A DNA stretch of 64,000 bases. Source: Lyophyllum atratum (lineage: Eukaryota > Basidiomycota > Agaricomycetes > Agaricales > Lyophyllaceae). The translations under genes were made by a program, and so were the position numbers. Positions 21,636 through 31,232 of this stretch are shown one piece after another. A model generated the notes under the pieces. That model had not been told where the DNA came from and did not search any database. It worked only from the letters and a program-made list of their open reading frames with translations. The stretch lies in assembly GCA_014905825.1 (NCBI GenBank), contig JACGCN010000013.1, forward strand, positions 744,001-808,000. Direction: 5' to 3'. The stretch's first letter is position 1, and each line of letters begins with the position of its first letter.

Positions 21636-23354
21636 ATGACCCATATTCCCCAAGATCTCTTTCCTGCTCCGTCCCTGCCGCCTTCCCGACTCTCACCCTC
21701 CCACTGGCCAGGGATTAGCTATGAATCGACCGAGGCGTTACGCGCCTCTCTGAAGGAAAACCACGAGAAGTTCCATGTCTTTTTCAATTCGCAAGGCTTC
21801 CACAAGTATGTATATTACTGTCTGGCCGGTTTTTGTCGTTTACTGAGTGCCGGCAGCCATCTTACCCATTATCTTCTCGCCCTTTGGGCTCTGGGTGCTG
21901 ATACTGAAATCATTACCGCCGCTCACAAGCATGAGAGCTCGTATCAACTACCAGCCTACGAATCTCCAGAGCCGATAACTGCTGAAAACTTCAAAGACCA
22001 CCTTGGGGATGAGAAGTCAATTTGTTTTTGGGAATTGTTTCCGACGACCGTCGTACTCATATTGGAGTTTTACAGATTCTACAATGCGTACCTCAAGTTC
22101 TATACTGAAGCCGTTCGAAGCAAGGGTGCTTTGGCCGTATTGGAGGAGCACGTCTTCGACCAGAAAGCCAATTTTGACGGTTCAGGTGGGGTACAGCCCG
22201 AAATGCTGAACCGCTTCCTCGACGCGCTCCTTCATCCCATGATCCATGTCGGCTATGGCCTTGAGTTTGGCCTACCCGGCATGGTTGTAGAAGGTATACA
22301 TGATGCGAATCGGTTATATGACGGCATGCACTGATGGACAGCTAAAAAGGCCTTGCCTCCACTGCAATCCACAAAACCGACGCGAGTGCAATCATTCCGC
22401 CATCTCTATGGACGTCCACCCAAGTCTCTCCCCTCGAATCTGTGACGTCACGCCTCCCCTCAGCCTTGAGCCTAGGGAGCCACGCACCTTCTTCTCCTTC
22501 AAAGAATGTCCATGCCTTTACCATCCTAGCTCGTATGCTCCAGGATCCCCAGTTCAACGCCATCCAGAACGCCGGAATGGCGATGTATACGATCGTTGTG
22601 AATGATCATAGCGAGGCTCTGAATAAGTACGCCAATGGGTGGACCTTTGACCGCTCTGACCCGAAGGAGGTTGAGCGCAAGATTGAAGAGCTCGTGTGGA
22701 CCAATGCACTGATATATGGGATAGGAGGATGGACCAAGGGAGAAGAGTTCAAGGGCGACTTTTTCTTGTGAGCCATGTCTTCGAATTCCCTACCTGCAAC
22801 ACAGTCTGATAGGGAATCGCTTTTCAAGTATGCACCTTGTCACCTCCTCTCTCTTCCTCTCCTCGATCGTCGCCAACCTCAAACCCGCATCACAAGAACT
22901 CTTACTCCGCAGCTACTTCGTCTCTTCCCTCGCCTGGTGGATCGCTCGCGGCCGCCCCGGATTCGACATCGCAGGCTTCTTCGCCGACACCACCGCCTTT
23001 CCAGTGTCCCATGGGCCCCTCCCTACCCCCCACCCAAAGTCCATCCCTTCAGCCACCTCCCCAAAGGCCAGCACGCCAAACCCATGGTTTACCATCATCC
23101 AGGCGTCCCTTGTTATTCCTGACGAGCATCTCCCCAAGCTCCAACGTGCACTTGCTCACTTCGGGGCGCTTTATGGGACGAGGGCGCCTGGGCAGCCTGA
23201 TTTTGCGAGTTCGGAGCTGCCGGGCGCGGAAAAACTTGATGGGTCGCTGTTCGTTAGGATTGCCGGGTTGACGAATAAGCCGCTGCATAGCGGGAAGGAC
23301 GTGGACGTCTTCGCCATACTGTGGGACAGGAAGGGGTTCTTTGATAAACTGTAA
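21636..23354 (+). CDS. Questin-oxidase-like protein (about 500 aa)
   Basis: Five exons fit: 21636-21805, 21857-22015, about 22074-22292, about 22348-22768 and about 22829-23354. Family marks are FHNHLTHYLLALWALG near residue 58, HPMIHVGYGLEFGLPGMVVEG with its paired histidines, and the C-terminal domain with LRSYFVSSLAWWIARGRP. This layout fits the questin oxidase family (fungal homologues of GedK and related Baeyer-Villiger-type ring-cleaving enzymes). In Agaricomycetes such genes are often found outside any obvious secondary-metabolite cluster. Here no polyketide synthase lies beside it, so the substrate cannot be inferred. No signal peptide is evident. The stop after FFDKL gives a slightly short tail, and a further 3' exon (a frame with GRAAYESVLGG lies just after the stop) cannot be excluded. 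Confidence 0.78.
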
Positions 23355-24489
23355 TGGCAGGGCAGCATACGAATCAGTGCTCGGAGGGGCGCCCGACTTG
23401 GATGGCGGAGAAGGCGTTGTGCTGGTGATGATAAGAGTTACAGTACTAGTGCCCTCGGAGCCACTTACTCATACAAGTGGCGTGAATATCATATATGTGT
23501 CGGTCATACAAGTTCGTTTACATGGATTTATGCCAACTGTTCGTGTCCTGGGAGTGCAAAGTGGTTGAGCTTCTCGCTGGAATCTGTGGGGAAGCTTGGA
23601 CTCGCTAGGCTGGTGGGTCAAACTACAACACCAACGGAATTTCTGGGAATTACAGTTTCGACGAGCACCAGACACTGGTCAAAGACGAAGATGCTTCGCG
23701 ATTGAAACGCCGACACAATGAAGCTCAGAGGCTTTCTCAACAAGCGTTCAGGCAGTCCCAGGTCGAACGAAGGGCCGAGGCGTGGTAGGCTGGAGTCCAG
23801 CGGGAGAGAATCTTTCGGTGTACTCTGATAAAAAAAGAAATATAGTTCTTGGACGTCGAGGCCGCACGAAAGGGAGGACTTTATAGAAGACGGCAAATTG
23901 TTCGCAAGCGATGCCAAGAGGAGGGCCTCAAGAATAGGGAGTGCTGCAGAGTCTCATGCTCCATAGGCCGATTCCAATTTTTCTTTTTCCCTGTCAAACA
24001 GGGAGACGAAAAATATTGAAAGCTGCAGAAAGTTTCAGGTTGGTCATAAACGGGCCGTCAAGCCCCATCCTGAGCTTTATACTGTCGTGGCATAGGACGT
24101 AGGGCCCCCAAAGCATGGCAGCCTGCAAGGTAGGATGAATCATGAGGTAGGATGGCGGCAAAACGGTGACAACGGCAAGATGATTTGAAAATGATTGAAA
24201 TTCGGGCCGAGCATTGCTTTGTCATGCCCACGCGGCGAACTCTGATTTTCTTGCCTCCGATCGGTGGAGGTTCTCTTCATCACTGCCTGCTTCGAAGTCC
24301 CCAACCTTCATCGCGTGCCCGGCTCCCAGCTCAGCAACCTGAGTTCACTTTTCTTGGTGTAGGCAACTTGGCGGAAGGTTGGAAAACTAGAAGGTGTTTT
24401 CAGGTGGGAACGTGGTCATTTCAACGGTATGTTTGCCTTGGCAAGTCTCGCATCTAGCAGTACTCAAGCCGGTAACAATTCTGCTATAG
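23355..24489. other. Intergenic with possible charged-helix coding relic
   Basis: No full gene is seen. A perfect 7-bp stem with a 3-nt loop (tccctgt caa acaggga) lies at 23988-24004. The plus-strand frame around 23625-23790 reads GNYSFDEHQTLVKDEDASR, then LKRRHNEAQRLSQQAF, then RQSQVERRAEAW-stop. Around 23845-23945 a second frame reads FLDVEAARKGG, then LYRRRQIVRKRCQEE. The highly charged helical style, with VEAAR, recalls the hendecad proteins at 12.5-20.9 kb. Whether this is a decayed copy, part of an unrelated gene or chance cannot be settled by eye. Confidence 0.3.
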
Positions 24490-25848
24490 ATGTCAGCCAG
24501 CCACCATAGGAGCGGGCTATCCCGGACGGTGCACAACCTGTTGCAGGCGCTCGTAGCCGGAGTCGGTCGCCTGGACAAGTCGTTTTCTCCCGCTGTCACC
24601 TTGAACAGACTGCGGAAGCACCACTTTACCCTGGCGGACAGCATCCACATATTCCATATAGCCAATGCTCTCTTCTGGTTGATCCTCATGCAGGTGCCCG
24701 GCTTCCCGCTCAAACTTGCCATACCAGTGCTATGGACGCTGGCACTCCTCATTCCCTTCACCTCCCAGTTCTTCCTGCCAGCCACGCCGGTTTTCATGTG
24801 GCTGATCACGTATTATACCTCGCGCTTCATTCCGACATCATGGAGGCCTGAAATATCGGTGTCACTCCTTCCGACCCTGGAGTCGGTACTCTACGGCGCT
24901 AACATCTCGGACATCCTGACACGCTTCACGCATCCCATGCTCGACATCATCGCGTGGTTACCATACGGCGTCGGCCACTTTGCCATTCCCTTTTTCGTTG
25001 CCGCCTTCCTCTGGCTCTTCAGAGCTAAGGAATCTCTACACCTCTGGGCGCGCGTCTTTGGGTATCTCAATCTCTTCGGAGTTGTCATCCAGATCTTCTT
25101 CCCATGCTCCGCCCCATGGTACGAGCTCATCCACGGACTAACCCCAGCAGACTATTCAATGAAAGGGTCCCCCGGTGGCTTGGCACGTATCGATGCCCTA
25201 CTCCACTCCTCCACTTACACCGTTGGTTTTTCCAACGCACCTGTAGTTTTTGGTGCCTTTCCGTCACTCCACTCTGCTTGCGCCACGATAGAGGCCCTCT
25301 TCATGTCCCACTTCTTCCCACAAACCACTCGCTACGTCTGGCTGTACACCGGTGTCCTGTATTGGGCGACAATGTACCTCACCCATCATTATCTCATCGA
25401 CGTCGTGGGTGGCTCCTGCCTTGCCATCGCCTTCTTCTATCTCTTCCTCCCCGATGACATGCGGGGCGAAGCGGCTCTCGCACCACCCAACAACCTATCC
25501 AGCCGCACTCAAAGGTCGAAATACGAAATCTACGACCTCGATAGTTCCTCCAGGCTATCTGCCCTGGATGCTTCCGCCTTCGATTTGAGTGACGCTGACT
25601 CCGACGAAGAAGAAATGGATATTACGTATCGGTCACCCAACCCGGGTGCGCCCACCGCAGCAGCCGTTCCAGTCCCGAGGAATGAAGGGCAAGGCAAGAA
25701 GAGCCATCGACATACTGCGAGTATCGCTAGCCTCATCAGGGGCGAGGAGCGGAGCGCGGAGGACGGGTGGAGTCCCGTTGCTGCCTCGTTTACTGTTCCG
25801 CCCAAGAACCGGGCGCCCAGCAGAGACAGGGACACCGGGAGGAGATGA
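24490..25848 (+). CDS. AUR1: Inositol phosphorylceramide synthase, catalytic subunit (Aur1)
   Basis: A single open exon of 452 codons. The enzyme moves phosphoinositol from phosphatidylinositol to ceramide in the Golgi, giving inositol phosphorylceramide and diacylglycerol. The step is essential in fungi and is the target of aureobasidin A. The core has several membrane helices and the PAP2-type catalytic motifs: GAFPSLHSACAT (about residue 258) with its Ser-Leu-His, and YLTHHYLIDVVGG (about 298) with the second histidine and aspartate. The segment FFPCSAPWYELIHGL is also typical of Aur1. The cytosolic tail from about residue 325 is acidic and low in complexity (SDADSDEEEMD), as usual for basidiomycete homologues. 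A lack of introns is notable here, where almost every other gene is split. The start ATG at 24490 gives the usual N-terminus. Confidence 0.95.
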   Translation: MSASHHRSGLSRTVHNLLQALVAGVGRLDKSFSPAVTLNRLRKHHFTLADSIHIFHIANALFWLILMQVPGFPLKLAIPVLWTLALLIPFTSQFFLPATPVFMWLITYYTSRFIPTSWRPEISVSLLPTLESVLYGANISDILTRFTHPMLDIIAWLPYGVGHFAIPFFVAAFLWLFRAKESLHLWARVFGYLNLFGVVIQIFFPCSAPWYELIHGLTPADYSMKGSPGGLARIDALLHSSTYTVGFSNAPVVFGAFPSLHSACATIEALFMSHFFPQTTRYVWLYTGVLYWATMYLTHHYLIDVVGGSCLAIAFFYLFLPDDMRGEAALAPPNNLSSRTQRSKYEIYDLDSSSRLSALDASAFDLSDADSDEEEMDITYRSPNPGAPTAAAVPVPRNEGQGKKSHRHTASIASLIRGEERSAEDGWSPVAASFTVPPKNRAPSRDRDTGRR

Positions 25849-26392
25849 TGGGTGCTTGAGAGCATGGAATGAGGGTCTAGACTGAGGAGGAGGATACTTT
25901 CGATATGATTTGGATTTCATCTCGGTTTAATAGAGCTGATACCCCTCTGGCCTCGGGACTCTTCGTGGTCGAGTAGCTGCCTAATATACAATCTAACTAC
26001 AAAGCTGGTGGCGCAAGGTGCTTGACTGATCTGGTAAGAGCTAGGTTCAGAGACTCGGAGGGTAACATTGCCACTTCGTCCAGATGTGTATGTGGTGATT
26101 GGCGCCTAACTGTCAGGAAGTTCGAGGAGGGCGCAGATATCGGTATCTTCCTCCGTTCTACATACGTGAACGATGTACGCATGAAGTCGGGCCACAGTTG
26201 TAGCCTTATGTAGATGGAATTTGTATAGCAAAAGAGATGCGAACAGATTTATCTAGCAAGGATGAATACTTGAAGCTTGAGCGCTTGAGCTCATGGTAAG
26301 CTCCACGCGCATCGGAAGAAGTCTTGGTCGGTGTTCGGAAGTTGACTTCACCTGCTTCAATTCTCGACATCACACCGCTCAACCACGAAAAC
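25849..26392. other. Intergenic
   Basis: This is the 3' flank of AUR1 and the promoter region of the SAP/AT-hook gene. Only short frames are present, and I see no domain or repeat. Confidence 0.5.
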
Positions 26393-27661
26393 ATGCCTGA
26401 GTTTCCCTGGGATTCTCTGAAAGCAGAGACTCTACGCTCCCTATGTCGTGATCTAGGAATGTCAAGGCCGTCGACAAGAGGCGCCATGATAGGTTTCTTA
26501 ACACAAGTAAAAGAACAAGGCCGTGCGTATTCACAACCATTTTTGCAGGGCAATTCTTCTGACTAGCTCCTTTACCCAGTTGAGAAGGCCATAGCTATCG
26601 AATCCTCCCAGACGCCGTTGAAAAGGAAAGCCGCCCCAGCTTTGCCAATAACGCCGTCCGAGCGCAGGGCAGGCAAAACTGTGTCAGACTATGATACGCG
26701 GCACAAACGGGCGAGGCTATCGGATCCTGGCCCAGGGACTTCTCGGAAGACCTCGACCCGCGCAGTACAGAACGGCACGACTGACAGCAGCGACAAGCCC
26801 GCGCCCAAGCGCCGGGGACGTCCGCCTAAGACAACTTCAAAGCTCACTCCCAAAACGAAGACTCGCAAAGAGGAGGTTTCACCGCCCTCTGCCCCTATCT
26901 CTGCACGACGCGAAATTTTCGACGGCGTAGTGGTGCCTACCGTGAACTTTGGCGCGTCGAAAGGGAAGGCGAAGGCGCAGGAAGAGATGGGGGACGAAGA
27001 TGCTGACGGCGACATTGACATGGACCACGTTGAGGAACAGGATGACGGTCGTATCTCGCGAGTAGAATCTTCTCTCGCTGGGTCTAATAAAGGTGATGCT
27101 CCTCCCCTCGTCACTATCACTCCTCTCACGCGTCTCAGAAAATGAATCAGTATCGGGCTCTGACGAATCTGCCCATCAAAATAGCGGAGAACCTGTAGAG
27201 GGTAAGTCCAACATCCAAGTCCTCTTGACCGAATCTCCATTCAGTACCTTACACTTTAGACGACGCGGGGAACGGCCCTTCGACACGTGGTAGATACGTT
27301 CCTACCACGATCCGCGACCAATTGCTCATGAGCTTCAGTTCCCGAAAGCACAGTTCAGATAATCACGGTGGTACAGGTGGCGGGTGAGGACGTTGATGTA
27401 GATGCCGAAGGGGAGGTGGTTACGGACGAGGTGGTGGCTGAAGGAGAAGCAACGGTCCCTCAGCCAAATGACGTGGTACAAAACGGCCGCCCAATGGGCC
27501 CAAGTGATTTTCCCATTCTGCAGGAGACACATCTCGCAAGCGACCTTACGCCAGTAGGTGTATGCCCTGATTGTCGCGCACCGCCCAACTCAAGTTTTCT
27601 TTAGGAGGAAGTCAACCACATCGAACAGATGTTGAGATCCGTCGCGGCAGATGCACTCTGA
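26393..27661 (+). CDS. SAP-like/AT-hook nuclear protein (334 aa)
   Basis: Six exons close in frame: 26393-26522, 26580-27092, 27139-27201, 27260-27286, 27339-27553 and 27605-27661 (335 codons with the stop). The N-terminus (MPEFPWDSLKAETLRSLCRD followed by LGMSRPSTRGAMIGFL) resembles a SAP motif, a helix-loop-helix often used for DNA or chromatin binding. Around residue 100 the block KRRGRPPK is a classic AT-hook. A Lys/Ser/Pro-rich stretch and an acidic part (EDADGDIDMDHVEEQDDG) follow, then a second acidic part (GEDVDVDAEGEV) and a short helical tail EEVNHIEQMLRSVAADAL. The fourth exon is only 27 nt. A nuclear, DNA-binding role is inferred from the two motifs; no enzyme domain is present. 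I do not recognise a named orthologue. Confidence 0.72.
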
Positions 27662-27775
27662 GATCTAGTCACTGCTACCTCCTTTCTTACATATGTGATG
27701 TTGGATTCAAAACTACCACCTAATACACGAACTACATTTCATCTGTTCTTGGGCCCCAAGACACCCTTTAGAACT

Positions 27776-27945
27776 TCAGTTCCCGCTCAAGTGCGTCCCT
27801 GATGCAAGCCATGCCCTTCTCCTCTATGATACAGCTTGTACTCGACAATGCCGCCTCGAGATTTGACGCTATCGTAGATGACCTTCGCCTCGGCACCACT
27901 CCGTCGACCTCGCCTTCCGGGATCTGCCAAAAATCTTATGACAGA
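27776..27945 (-). pseudogene. Duplicated 3' fragment of the S9 peptidase gene
   Basis: This stretch repeats the end of the neighbouring S9 gene (about 28058-28240) in the same orientation. Shared runs include 'cagttcccgctc.agtgcgtccctgat', 'gccatgcccttctcc', 'gcctcgaga.ttgacgct' and 'ggcaccact'. A deletion of about 14 nt in the fragment ('attcttctcttgac' is missing) breaks the frame, and it carries many point differences. It covers only the last part of the alpha/beta-hydrolase domain plus intron sequence, so it is a dead copy. Confidence 0.75.
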
Positions 27946-28022
27946 AAAATACTTTTTTGCAGATCAAACTCGGTCATGGTACATCCACTTGAAGTCATCA
28001 CCTACAGATATACTACAATTCG

Positions 28023-30232
28023 TCAATTCTTGAGTTTCAACACGTTCTCATAAAAGCCCAGTTCCCGCTCGAGTGCGTCCCTGATATTCTTCTCTTGACG
28101 CCAGCCATGCCCTTCTCCAGGATACATCTTGTATTCCACGATGCCTCCTCGAGACTTGACGCTATTGTAGATGACCTCCGCTTGTTCCTTTGGCACCACT
28201 TTGTCTATCTCACCTTGCAAGATCTACCGAAGTCTATCAGCAAAGACCACGAAGCGTAGAGATTGAGAGCTCCCTTACCAATAGCGGTGACACGATTTTA
28301 TCAGCATTGTTCAAGGGCGATCTCTCCTTATACACGTCCGGAACCTCCTCGAGTGTACCCCCAATAAGCTTCTCCAAGTATCGGGACTCAAATTTATGGG
28401 TGTGCTCCCCGAGCGGCTGCAAGCCGGAAATCCCATATGATGAAGTGCCCGCAGCAAACGTCGTGACATCAGGCGCGTTGGCCAAGGCAGCGAGGACGGT
28501 GTAGCCGCCCGCAGATCCTCCGCGGATTACGATGCGCTTCGGGTCTACGAGGTCGTATGGCGAGCTTGAAATTATCCGCGCGGCCTGAATGCAGTCATCG
28601 ACGTCAACCACACCCCAGTTGCCCACAAGACGGTGGATGTATTCACGGCCGTATCCTGCGGACCCACCGTAATTCACATCAAGCCTGTCGCACAACCCCA
28701 AGATTAACGCTGTATTGACCAGGTAGACCACGCAACACTTGCCATGCCCATCCTCGGGATGTGAAATACTGCACTTTCCAGTTTAGACTTTGTAAGGTGA
28801 TGCCAGTGGGCCCCCCGTGGACGTATAGCGCGCATGGCGGCCGCTCGCCGGCGATGCTTGATCCTGAGTAGCCGGGGTTCTTCGGCGCGTAGTAAACTAC
28901 ATGGATGGGATCGCCGTTGGACGCCTTGAATGTCATGGGCTGGGGGATTGAGACGAAATCACTTGAGAACGGTGGTGCATTGGCAGACTTGAGGACTTCA
29001 AAGGTCGGGGGACCAGACAGGTCCGCAATGGTGCACTTGATAATGCTCGCCTCCTCGTCGACTTTCGCACCAGTAAAGACAACCTCCTGGTTCTCGCGGT
29101 TCACAGAACGGATGTTGTGTATGACGACATACGGGGTGTCGAGCGACTGGGGCGCCGAGCCGCCGATGAGGTCGACGATGTGTAATCCATTGCGGCCATT
29201 CTTTAACGTGATAAATAGCGCGTATCTTCCCTGCTTATCCAGGATAGCATATGGGAATATTGTAAAGGTCCACATGGGGGACCCGAATTCCTGTTCCACA
29301 GGTGCGGGGAAGAGCGCGGTGGCTTTTCCGTCCTGGTATTTCCAGGGGTTGATGTACCCAGACTCATCGGAAGTGAAGATAAGGGTATCGTTGGACGCCC
29401 ACGATGGAAACGCAGCGCTGACCTTTCTGGCCTCGCCTGCGACGTGGATAGTGTTCTTCACGGAGAGGGTATCAGATTCGATAACGACGTCTCCGACATG
29501 GATCTGTCCTCCTTCCCAGGGCATGTCTGGGTGGAACCATTGTTCCCATGCGAGCCGTGTGCCATCCGGAGAGAACTTTGAAGAGGCGTAGAAGTCGGCA
29601 CCCGACACAAGTGGGTGAACGGTGTTGGTCTTCGTGTTGATGATGCACAGGGTATTCACGATGGCTGCGGGTTCGTCGATAGTGTGATCTTCCAATACTG
29701 AGACCAACAGATGGGTATGCACAGGATGAACCTCGAAGTTCGCAAAGCGATGCACTTTGCTCTCTGTTGAAGTTCCAGTACTTATCAGCATCCGAATCAA
29801 AAACATCACTGAGCAGATAGCGCACCAGGAGTAACGGCCTCTGGTTCGCCACCTTCCTTCAACCGATATACCCTTCCATCCGTAAAGCGAGAGAAGTACG
29901 CGATCTTATTGTGGACGATGGCAGCGGCGCCTCCATACTCGTGTACCGCAGTACGCACATTCCAGTCTTTTCCGGGAGTCAGCTCCTTGCCAGTCTTGGT
30001 ATCTAGGAGCACGTTACGGCCGTCTTCAGATGGCCGGCTCTCGATGTGATAGATGTTCGAAGTGATAGGATCGACGATAACCTCGGGAAAGGAAATGGCC
30101 TAAGAATACTACATAGATCAGTTTACGTTCTATTTTGTATAGGCTAAGTGAGGATCGACTGACGCCTTTGGTGATCGCCTCTGCAGTTATGGGAGACGAC
30201 CATGTGCCATAGGGTGCCGCTTGGGGGCTCAT
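28023..30232 (-). CDS. S9 (prolyl-oligopeptidase-type) serine peptidase
   Basis: Starts at 30232 with MSPQAAPYGTWSSPITAEAI and ends with ENVLKLKN-stop at 28023; several short introns. The N-terminal half has beta-propeller-like repeats with phrases such as VRTAVHEYGGAA, KFSPDGTRLAW and TSDESGYINPW. The C-terminal alpha/beta-hydrolase domain has the nucleophile elbow in IVIRGGSAGGYTVLAALA, with the serine in GGSAGGY. The likely aspartate is in MQGEIDKVVPKEQ and the histidine in PGEGHGWRQE. NYGGSAGYGREYIHRL is also typical of acylaminoacyl-peptidase-like members. With no signal peptide at the start, a cytosolic peptidase that removes short or acylated peptides is the best inference. All three catalytic residues are present. 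The true substrate class within S9 cannot be decided here. Confidence 0.88.
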
Positions 30233-31232
30233 GCTGTTTGTAGCTCAAGAAGTTGTTATAGGGTCGGACCATGTCTGTATGGCCTATGGGGTCTCACACA
30301 GCTGATCTTATCGCCGAGTCATTTCTTCCATTGATCAAGATCAATGCGCACCCTGATGAGCTCCTTACTTTGACTCTGAGAGCGAGGGGATTTATGTGGT
30401 TTTATCAGTCATTTTATAGGTTGGCATGCTCTGCGATACACGAAACCAATCGGAACGAATCTGGACATGACACTGGAACCCAAGAATGATACAGTACCTG
30501 ACTAAGAGAAACGACCATTGTCCTTAGATGAACAAATTTAAAGGGATAGCGAAAGAAGTTTTGTCCGCCACGGTGATGCAGGTGGATACAAGATGTAAGA
30601 CTGCTGGTATCTTTGCACAGATGTGTGCACGCCGGTGGTCGTCTCGTGGACGGAAGGTGCCAGTGGGCACGAGAGCAAATCCCGGCCAAGAAGAGATCCG
30701 TAGCATAAAGCACACAATCTAATACCCAATTGGACGCGGAGACTCGAGAGATTTGGAAAGAATGCACTAGAATGGAGCGTCGCAAGTGTACTTGTGTGCA
30801 GGAGGGCACATGCATACGTTGTCTTGTGGGTTGAGAGTGGAAAAGCAAAGAAAATCCCGGCAGAGAAGAGACCCTTAGCAGGTCACATCCGACGCCCAAT
30901 TCTACGGTAGAACAAGATGTTGAAGCGAAAGGGCCAAAGTGGAGCTTCGCGGGTATATGTGTACGCATGAGGGGGTTACACTAGCAGGATTATCTACCAT
31001 TCACCAGTGAACTTCTCTTTGCGATTCGATGATCCCCAAGGGCCAGAGGCGGCACCTCATGGCGATGCCGCGTTGCGATTGTTCGTAGCATCCACAGTGA
31101 GCGATCGTAAGGTTTTGTGGTCATAAATCATAAGCATGAAGACGCGTACAAGGCAGAGGTCAAATCTACTGAAGGAAGAAGCGAGGCCCTTACCTTAAGA
31201 CTTCATACGAGCCATCGGTAGAAGCAGCCTGA
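30233..31232. repeat. Intergenic with a diverged ~180-nt tandem duplication
   Basis: Two imperfect direct copies lie at about 30610-30785 and 30800-30965. Both hold 'aaatcccggc..agaagaga.cc.tagca', then 'cgcccaatt' or 'acccaatt', then 'a.tggagc.tcgc' and a 'gtgtac' run. Short frames on either strand in this region are not supported as genes. Confidence 0.45.

Noticed and set aside
23988..24004. Perfect 7-bp stem-loop
   Set aside because: Too short and isolated to be called a terminator or regulatory site in a fungal genome; it is mentioned only as part of the spacer.
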